From NCBI GenBank assembly GCA_905221605.1, contig CAJNDS010002127.1, positions 443,149 through 507,148 on the forward strand: 64,000 nt of DNA. The letters are read 5' to 3'. Below, in pieces: positions 58,146 through 64,000 of this stretch. The translations under genes and the position numbers were made by a program. Under the pieces are notes generated by a model, which saw nothing but the letters and a program-made list of their open reading frames with translations, ran no database searches and was not told where the DNA came from. The stretch's first letter is position 1; every line of letters starts with the position of its first letter. The stretch is from Symbiodinium natans. Its lineage: Eukaryota; Sar; Dinophyceae; Suessiales; Symbiodiniaceae.

Positions 58146-58194
58146 CATCGTCATTATAAAAAGGTTACGTTATCCCATTCATGGGACAGTTTAG
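58146..58194 (-). pseudogene. Remnant of a second S74 chaperone gene
   Basis: Immediately after the ATPase stop, the minus strand encodes KLSHEWDNVTF, which parallels KLPPEWDNIIF in the S74 domain of the fibre (DNA 59051-59100). About 40 bases align at roughly four of five positions, with the same orientation. Too short to be functional; read as the leftover of a duplicated or recombined fibre tail. Confidence 0.6.
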
Positions 58195-58230
58195 ATTAAT
58201 TATTTAAAGGTATTATATCATTAAGTAATA

Positions 58231-58440
58231 ATGGCTGAAAACGGACTTTCAACAGGTGATAAATTACTTATTTGTGCACTAATTCCTTTTTATCCTATCA
58301 TATTGCCTTTCTTCATTCCATTTTATTCTTATTGTGAATATAGGGCAGAAAGGAATATCAGAGAAAGAAGAAGAAACAATAATAGAAATGGTTATGATGG
58401 TTTCCAAGAAAGGACGAATAATGAAGTTAAAAATGATTAA
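58231..58440 (+). CDS. Small single-pass membrane protein
   Basis: 69 residues from ATG at 58231, which has the TAATAATG context shared by several genes here. Residues 12-33 are a hydrophobic segment (LLICALIPFYPIILPFF) followed by a basic, Asn-rich tail (RRRNNNRNG). Probably inserted in a host or virion membrane. Not recognised. Confidence 0.6.
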   Translation: MAENGLSTGDKLLICALIPFYPIILPFFIPFYSYCEYRAERNIRERRRNNNRNGYDGFQERTNNEVKND

Positions 58441-58476
58441 TAAATATAAACTATTTCAATGATTTATATCTATTAA

Positions 58477-58686
58477 TTATATTATTGAATAATTACACAA
58501 TGTGACAGGTGGCAACTTGTAATATATTTTATCGCTTTTTGTTTCTTCCAACCTTTCAACTCTTTCAATAACATCTTTCAAAGTATTAAATAACAACATA
58601 TCTGTTCTTGTTTTTTCATTAATATCTAGTTCTTTTATTTGTTTCATATTTTCAGTAGCAGAAGATCTAGAAGATGTAGAACCCAT
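58477..58686 (-). CDS. Small protein with N-myristoylation-type start
   Basis: 69 residues from ATG at 58686. The N-terminus MGSTSSRSS fits the N-myristoylation pattern (Gly2, Ser or Thr at position 6). The rest is a polar helix with heptad-like leucines (LKDVIERVERLEE). May associate with membranes and oligomerise. Not recognised. Confidence 0.6.
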   Translation of the reverse strand: MGSTSSRSSATENMKQIKELDINEKTRTDMLLFNTLKDVIERVERLEETKSDKIYYKLPPVTLCNYSII

Positions 58687-58696
58687 ATAATAATAC

Positions 58697-58882
58697 TTAT
58701 CTTTTTTCTAATCTTTTATTCTGCTTTCTATATACATTCTCCCAGAATTTCGGATTAGCATTATAACGAGTTTCCACTAACTTTTGATGTTCTTTTGTGT
58801 TAATATGTTGCATATTTTCCTCTTCTGTTTCAGGCGATGATCTCTTTAATCCACATTTACAAATATATTATTTTTTTACCAT
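58697..58882 (-). pseudogene. Small C2H2-like zinc finger gene with early stop
   Basis: ATG at 58882, then three codons and an in-frame TAA at 58870-58868, after which the same frame is open to 58697. The downstream part has ICKCG, then QHINTKEHQK (two His five residues apart), the pattern of small viral zinc fingers, and a basic C-terminus. If translation starts at the internal ATG, the Cys pair is lost. The stop lies next to an A7 run, so sequence error should be considered. Confidence 0.45.
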
Positions 58883-58916
58883 GATAGAATATATATTAAG
58901 CTTAGATAAAATATTT

Positions 58917-61214
58917 TTAATCGCTATCATGTTTCATCTTCTTTTTCAACTTTGTTAATTCGCCTTTCAAAGACGTTATTTCTTTTTGCATTTCTTGCAC
59001 AGCTCCCCACAAGATAACTGTCATTTTATTGTATGCTAATAGTTTCATACCATCATCATTATAAAAGATTATGTTATCCCATTCAGGGGGCAGTTTAGCA
59101 TTTTTCACATCGTCGGCTATAAATCCTAGGTTACTCTTTTTATCTTCGTCCTTGGCAAAATTAAAGGTTTTCGGTTTAATGTATTTAACTACACTATAAC
59201 AGTCTTTGGTATTCACTTCTTTAATATTCTCTTTTAATTTAAAATCCGATGTTTCAATCAAGGCGGTGCAGGTTAGAGTTCCTCCAATATCTGCGTTATT
59301 TGTTGTAGTAAAGAAACCGTAAACATCAACGCCTGTATTTGTGGCATCTAATCTTGATAAATTGTTATTGCTTAATCTAATAAATCCATCAGTATCTGGA
59401 TTATTTATTAATACTCGTTGCGACCCTGATACATCAGTGTGTGTTATCTCCAAATTACCTAATAAATTCACCTTTCCGTCTGTCAACTGAATTTCTGGTG
59501 TGCTACTTTCCAAGCCTATTGTTAAATTCATTTCGCCCGCCGTGTCTCCATTTCTGATATATAACTTATATTGAGTGTCTAAAACTTCTTTTAATTCGCT
59601 ACTATTTTGAAACATAAAGCGCCCCCAACTAATAACATCTGCCTCACCAACGATATTACCAATACTATTAAATGTTTGATTATTTGTAACTGCTCTATTA
59701 ATAGTAATTCCGTTAGTGTCGTTTAGTTGTAATGCTATTGTTCCTGTTGTAGGGTCGGTTGCTCTATTTGATTGTAATGAAAAATTAATTTCGTTAGTTG
59801 ATATTACGTTTAATGAATTATTAACGTCCGCTCTTTGAAATATTCTACCGGAATTATTAATATAAATATCACTATTAAATGTTGATATATTTTGACATGA
59901 TGATGTGCCACCAAAATTAGCATTGCCTCCCGATACATTTAACTTATTTGATCCTTGGATTACTCCAATACCTAAACTTAAGCAATAAACACCATTACCA
60001 TTTGCTGTATTCAATAAAAGTAAAGAAGAACTGTCATTACTCGTGTTATATGCATTAATATTAAATGAATTAAATCTTATATAACCTTGAGCATTTTTTA
60101 CCGTTAAAACATTACTGGCGTCTGTTGTATTCTTATAAAGTGTAAGTCCTGAATTATTGGAAATATTAGAAGTGTCGTTTTCATAATTTACAGTGTCTTT
60201 AAAATATGTTGGGTTAAACAACGTTGTTCCTCCTGTTGTATTGTTACATTCAATATAGGTATTAGTGTCTGTGTCTGTGGATGCTCCTAACATTAATCTC
60301 ATTGCCTCTTGGTCTGTTCTCAAATCCATTGATATATTTGATTTCGTAGCGTTGTTGTATCTTTCTATGCTTGTGTTACCATCAGTTAATTCAATACTAC
60401 CACCAATATTAATATTATTAGTTAGACTAATTCCGTCTGCTGTTAAATTAGTTAATGATAAATCATTAGTAATGTTAACATTTCCCGACGGGTTTAATTC
60501 TAAATCTACAACACTGTCATCAGATGTAGCATTTGACACAATTTTATTTCCTTGTAAAGTTATATAATTAGTAGCGTTTTTAAACACACTTACTACTTTA
60601 TCTCCTCCTCCTGTTTGATTACTAAATAATAACCCAGTAGTCGGTGATATATTTATTGTTTCATTATTCAATGTTAAGCCCGTGTGAATAATAGTTGGGG
60701 CGCTACAATCAATAACTGGGTTTGTTTTAAAGCGGTCAGTAAAATCACTTAACGGAACTCTTAACGCTAGTAGATTATCAATTTCTGTATCGGTGTAACC
60801 ACTGCCACCACCAGCACCTGCTATTAATGTATCTACCTCGCCCTTATTATAAAAATTGGTAGCTAATAATGTGTTATTTTGATAATTAGTAGATAAATTT
60901 GTGTCTATCTGCGTTGATGTATAATAGTTAGTAAATGTTGTGTCAATCTCCGTTTTATTGTAAAAATTGGTTGCTAGAACCGTGTTAGTTTGGTAATTAT
61001 TAGTTAAGTCATCATTAATAGCATTAATATTATTGAAATTCTGTAGCTGTTTTGTATTTAAAACTGCTATGGCATCGGTGTTTGCTGTTACTTCTGTCGT
61101 GTTGTTTATGTCGCTGAGTTCTGTTTTTGTTGCGTATAGGTCTGTCAAATCTGTTCCACTCACAACAATATTATCTGCTGTTAATGTGTTTGTATTATTC
61201 AATGTCAAAGGCAT
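58917..61214 (-). CDS. Trimeric fibre protein with S74 chaperone domain
   Basis: 765 residues from ATG at 61214. Residues 1-170 contain repeated collar-like motifs (YATKTELSDI, FYNKTEIDTTF, FYNKGEVDTLI, TDTEIDNLL) typical of phage-type tail fibres. Residues 170-640 are Asn/Thr/Ile-rich, as in beta-helical shafts. The C-terminal 110 residues (656-765) are a peptidase S74 intramolecular chaperone: SDFKLKENI with the catalytic Ser at 656, then LGFIADDV, and a final coiled coil (AVQEMQKEITSLKGEL). In known S74 proteins the domain guides trimer folding and then cuts itself off just before the Ser. Likely the virion receptor-binding fibre. No break is seen; it neighbours the capsid gene. Confidence 0.85.
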   Translation of the reverse strand: MPLTLNNTNTLTADNIVVSGTDLTDLYATKTELSDINNTTEVTANTDAIAVLNTKQLQNFNNINAINDDLTNNYQTNTVLATNFYNKTEIDTTFTNYYTSTQIDTNLSTNYQNNTLLATNFYNKGEVDTLIAGAGGGSGYTDTEIDNLLALRVPLSDFTDRFKTNPVIDCSAPTIIHTGLTLNNETINISPTTGLLFSNQTGGGDKVVSVFKNATNYITLQGNKIVSNATSDDSVVDLELNPSGNVNITNDLSLTNLTADGISLTNNINIGGSIELTDGNTSIERYNNATKSNISMDLRTDQEAMRLMLGASTDTDTNTYIECNNTTGGTTLFNPTYFKDTVNYENDTSNISNNSGLTLYKNTTDASNVLTVKNAQGYIRFNSFNINAYNTSNDSSSLLLLNTANGNGVYCLSLGIGVIQGSNKLNVSGGNANFGGTSSCQNISTFNSDIYINNSGRIFQRADVNNSLNVISTNEINFSLQSNRATDPTTGTIALQLNDTNGITINRAVTNNQTFNSIGNIVGEADVISWGRFMFQNSSELKEVLDTQYKLYIRNGDTAGEMNLTIGLESSTPEIQLTDGKVNLLGNLEITHTDVSGSQRVLINNPDTDGFIRLSNNNLSRLDATNTGVDVYGFFTTTNNADIGGTLTCTALIETSDFKLKENIKEVNTKDCYSVVKYIKPKTFNFAKDEDKKSNLGFIADDVKNAKLPPEWDNIIFYNDDGMKLLAYNKMTVILWGAVQEMQKEITSLKGELTKLKKKMKHDSD

Positions 61215-61293
61215 TAGTTAATATTAATAAAAAAGATAAATATTTTTATTAATATTATTTCATTCTTTAATCGTACACCGCGTAGCGCTGTAG

Positions 61294-61314
61294 GATTAAA
61301 TCTTTGATTTAATC
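61294..61314. terminator. Hairpin at the MCP 3' end
   Basis: Perfect 9-base stem with a 3-base loop (GATTAAATC, TTT, GATTTAATC), overlapping the last codons of the capsid gene. The 12-mer TTAATCGTACAC occurs on both sides (about 61268 and 61309). Could act in transcript ending; not proven. Confidence 0.45.
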
Positions 61315-62742
61315 GTACACTTTCAGACCAAGGTCTTTTATTTCTAATATTTGTTCCGACAGTAATGTTATATAAATATTATCAGGCATAGCAGTAGTTG
61401 TTATTGAAGCATTTGCAGGTTTAACTTTTACTAACATCTGTTGTCCAGCCCGTGTGTTAATTCCAGTGTATGAACTATCAGGCACTTTTTCAAATGAAAA
61501 CCCAAATACAAATTGACGGTCACGATATTGTCTAAAATCAATTGACATTGAATGTTGATGAAACATTGGAAGATTTAATGCCTTTCTTAAGTGGTAATAG
61601 CATTCTTGAAGTGATGCAATCGGATACTCGGCATATAGTTTAGAACCCAATTGTATTTGCATTTGTAAATCAAAATTATTGTCATAAATTCCTTCAGTTT
61701 GTTCGTCTGATTGTTGTTGTGGGTGATAGAAACGACAAAATTCTTTGTCACAGTATTCGTAACCGGTGCTTGGGTCTCCTTCTTTGTAAAATGTAATGAA
61801 AGATGCTACTAATTTAGACACTGAACGGATGACTTGGACGTTAATATCGGTTGCGCCTTTTACTGATTGAGATTGAGTAATATAAGTTGTATAAGTAATG
61901 GGTAGGCCTTTTCCTTCTAAAAGATGTTTTACATATTCATTATTTAAATTATTATCAAGGGTGCAAACATCACAAACAACACGAGCATTATTAATTTCCC
62001 AGTCAACGCTTGTATTTCTAAATTCAGCGTCTGCTTCCGTGGCAGGATTAACATCAGTTACAAACCTATTTCCTACGGCGTCCGCTGTTGTAACATCTTC
62101 AGTGTTAATTACACAATCAGTAGCATTAGTAACCAGTTCTAATTCAATTGTTAAATTTCCCATATACTTTAATGGTAAATACTTAAACTGACTGAATAAA
62201 CCACATAAGGGCTTAAATCCAACAATCATTTTATCCTTAAAGCCTTGACAAGTTAAACCATTAACTTCATATTTTAATCTTGTATCATTGTCATTAACGA
62301 GAGTTTTAATTTCATCATCGTATCTATAACCAAAACCTTCATTTGCTTCATCTTTTCGTGCTCCTTGGGACATCATTTTAGAGAACATATGATGCACTCG
62401 GTTATAATTATCAAAATCTTCAACAACCTGATTACCAGCAATAATTCTCATTCGTCTGAAGAAGCTATAAGGAGGGGATAATGGACGGAGTTTGTTATTA
62501 AATGTTCCAGGGTCAAGATTTTGTAATGTAAAAAATATTCTTACACTTTGAGGGTCTAACCAAGCATTATCTTCTGCATTTAATGAAAATTTCAATACAC
62601 GATTACCACTTGTAGGTTTATAGATATTTGAACCAGACGGCCAAAATGTAACACTTCTTCTATCAGTAATATAACTTGAACCCTTGTTTAATTTAAATGA
62701 GAGGTTGTCAATGAGAATATCTTCAGGTGCAAACGTTTCCAT
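61309..62742 (-). CDS. Major capsid protein, double jelly-roll type
   Basis: 477 residues, starting at ATG 62742 (METFAPEDILID); the open frame extends 12 codons further upstream without ATG. The N-terminal region GSSYITDRRSVTFWPSGSN, then FRRMRIIAGNQVVEDFDNY, matches the conserved start of polinton-like virus MCPs. The length fits a double jelly-roll protein. The C-terminal part has alternating beta-type sequence ending at TAA. Trimers of this protein would form the icosahedral shell. No frameshift or internal stop is seen. Neighbours are the fibre on one side and a small gene and lipase on the other. Confidence 0.9.
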   Translation of the reverse strand: METFAPEDILIDNLSFKLNKGSSYITDRRSVTFWPSGSNIYKPTSGNRVLKFSLNAEDNAWLDPQSVRIFFTLQNLDPGTFNNKLRPLSPPYSFFRRMRIIAGNQVVEDFDNYNRVHHMFSKMMSQGARKDEANEGFGYRYDDEIKTLVNDNDTRLKYEVNGLTCQGFKDKMIVGFKPLCGLFSQFKYLPLKYMGNLTIELELVTNATDCVINTEDVTTADAVGNRFVTDVNPATEADAEFRNTSVDWEINNARVVCDVCTLDNNLNNEYVKHLLEGKGLPITYTTYITQSQSVKGATDINVQVIRSVSKLVASFITFYKEGDPSTGYEYCDKEFCRFYHPQQQSDEQTEGIYDNNFDLQMQIQLGSKLYAEYPIASLQECYYHLRKALNLPMFHQHSMSIDFRQYRDRQFVFGFSFEKVPDSSYTGINTRAGQQMLVKVKPANASITTTAMPDNIYITLLSEQILEIKDLGLKVYD

Positions 62743-62778
62743 AATATATAAACAAAAGTAGAAATTAAATTTATACAA

Positions 62779-62976
62779 TTAATCAAATAAATTAAACTTA
62801 AACTTAATATTTTCTTGTTTCTTGGCTTTATTCTTAACTTTAATTTCATTCACGGTGTAGTTGCCTTCATTTTGCTCAATTAGCTTCCTTACCTCTTCAT
62901 AAGCGTTTTGTTTAAACTTTGTATCCTTCGGTTTCTTCTCCATTTGTTCATATGTTGTGGCTTTATAAGAGAACAT
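62779..62976 (-). CDS. Small basic protein upstream of MCP
   Basis: 65 residues from ATG at 62976, which is preceded by an AAT-repeat leader. Lys-rich and helical (EEVRKLIEQNEGNYTVNEIK) with a basic end (KNKAKKQENIKFKF). It reads toward the MCP on the same strand with 36 bases between them. Not recognised; a DNA-binding or scaffold role is only a guess. Confidence 0.55.
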   Translation of the reverse strand: MFSYKATTYEQMEKKPKDTKFKQNAYEEVRKLIEQNEGNYTVNEIKVKNKAKKQENIKFKFNLFD

Positions 62977-62997
62977 TATTATTATTATTATTATTGA
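62975..62997. repeat. (ATT)n run at a gene start
   Basis: Seven ATT units on the plus strand, read as AAT repeats leading directly into the ATG of the small basic gene. Confidence 0.85.
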
Positions 62998-63001
62998 GAT
63001 G

Positions 63002-63643
63002 TTAATTAAATTGTTCCATAAATTCTTCTCTTGTTATCGGTTCATTACCAGCTTTATTATGAACATTAGCAATATCAGCATAACTATGATTATCAAGTGG
63101 GTTTAAAGAACTTCTGTTCAAGTTAATAGTGGCATTGTCAAACATACTAACAACGTCACCCGTCTTTCTTATTCATAAATTTGTCCCAGTGTCTTCTGGC
63201 GACTGACTTGAAACAAAAGGAGACCCATAACTGCGACTTCTGAATATATTGTTATAATCATTATTTATTTGTTGTCCCACAGCCGAACCCAATGAGTGAC
63301 TAATGACGTCGGTAATTCCTGTAAGTTTCTTACCGTCAACCTCTATAGTTCCATCTTTAATAAACTTATCTACATCTTTGTATCTTTTGGTGTGTCTCGT
63401 TTGATAAAGCGGTAATTTTAGATCATCATAAACATCTCTCCCGCTTTTAGTTCCTGCTATGTATAAGATACTACCATTTTGATAAATTCCATTGGGGTTT
63501 TCGTATGCTCTCTTTAAACCTTGCGTATCAGTGAGAAAAGACCAATTTCCCGCTAATTCTTCACTTACTTCATTGTGAATGTTGCTTCTTGTATTAGGTG
63601 CTTCGTATGGTTCAAAATCATCTCTCCGTTTGTGTTTAAACAT
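63002..63643 (-). pseudogene. Lipase-like (alpha/beta hydrolase) gene with in-frame TGA
   Basis: ATG at 63643. Residues 59-76 (ILYIAGTKSGRDVYDDL) and the nucleophile elbow SHSLG (Ser117) resemble the lipase-like proteins of polinton-like viruses and relatives. An in-frame TGA stands at codon 157 (63175-63173). The same frame goes on with GDVVSMFD (Asp163) and DNHSYAD (His186) to a TAA at 63004-63002, supplying the other two triad residues. Without read-through the product has 156 residues and lacks Asp and His. The family reading is by motif only. Either a nonsense mutation, a sequencing error or recoding. Confidence 0.6.
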
Positions 63644-63736
63644 TATTAAAATAGATTCTAAAATTATTTTTGTTAAATTATCAAAGATAATTTAATAAAT
63701 TCTTTTAAAATCATAAAAATTTGTCATTTAATAATA

Positions 63737-64000
63737 ATGCTCAAGTTCAAAAAAGTTTATATTGACAGCTACTATAAAGTAAGTGGCGCTTCATCAAATT
63801 TTACAATAGATCTACCTGAAACGGTGCAATTGGAAGAGAATATGCTATGTCAAATACATGAGGTGAGCATTCCCCACTCATGGTATTCTATCAACAGCAC
63901 CAATAATAATTTATATTTCAGACACCAAGTTATACCGTTAGGGGTTATAGCAGGGATCACTTATCGTAAAATATCCATACCAGAAGGCAATTATACAGCG
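63737..64000 (+). CDS. Minor capsid (penton-like) protein, 3' cut by window
   Basis: ATG at 63737 with the AATAATG context; 88 codons to the window end, all open. VYIDSYYKVSGASSNFTIDL, then SIPHSWYSINSTNNNLYF, is the conserved start of the single jelly-roll minor capsid or penton proteins of polinton-like viruses (the D-S-x-x-K/R, S-x-F and I-P-H-S-W-Y pattern). It diverges from the lipase-like gene. It would form the pentons of the capsid made by the MCP. Confidence 0.8.
   Translation, partial: MLKFKKVYIDSYYKVSGASSNFTIDLPETVQLEENMLCQIHEVSIPHSWYSINSTNNNLYFRHQVIPLGVIAGITYRKISIPEGNYTA

Noticed and set aside
57381-58194. TGA as a sense codon extending the ATPase
   Set aside because: The ATPase has normal length at its TGA, and the sequence beyond matches the antisense S74 remnant instead.

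Overview
The window looks like nuclear DNA of a dinoflagellate, most like Symbiodiniaceae. Short degenerate TTTAGGG/CCCTAAA runs are scattered from about 3.8 to 55.3 kb. Ty1/copia fragments lie on both strands. One host gene reads through only with a GA-AG intron and carries a pyrimidine-rich AG upstream, as expected for spliced-leader trans-splicing. Most of the first 54 kb is non-coding, repeat-rich DNA. I saw no rRNA, tRNA or CRISPR array. The genus is inference from memory, not a database result.

Layout. 0-3 kb: two decayed CCCH zinc-finger genes. 3.6-15.3 kb: microsatellite, minisatellite, telomere-like islands and a spliced gag-like gene on the minus strand (8.35-9.51 kb). 15.7-24.1 kb: two copia halves pointing away from each other, integrase/RT/RNase H on the minus strand and gag/zinc domains on the plus strand. 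25.4-31.0 kb: a 5.6 kb composite repeat block with inverted flanks, a 54 bp direct repeat, a 210 bp satellite and a 75 bp array. 32.0-35.3 kb: an internally deleted copia element with recognisable terminal repeats. 42.5-53.8 kb: a series of very different low-complexity arrays around one long unknown ORF (47.5-48.6 kb). 54.4-55.8 kb: an intact-looking host gene with a ubiquitin-like domain.

At about 55.92 kb the composition becomes strongly AT-rich and the gene density rises to almost continuous small genes on both strands. This is an integrated polinton-like virus (PLV/Polinton lineage). It has the 3' end of a protein-primed type DNA polymerase B, an A32-like packaging ATPase, a double-jelly-roll type major capsid protein, the start of a minor capsid (penton-like) protein, a trimeric fibre ending in an S74 self-cleaving chaperone, a lipase-like protein and several small zinc-binding, coiled-coil and membrane proteins. 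Together these are the morphogenesis module of a small tailless dsDNA virus: ATPase for DNA packaging, two capsid proteins for the shell, fibre for attachment. The polymerase is cut just before its motif C at the host junction, the lipase carries an in-frame TGA, and one small zinc-finger gene carries an in-frame TAA, so this copy is at least partly decayed. The right end of the element is outside the window.
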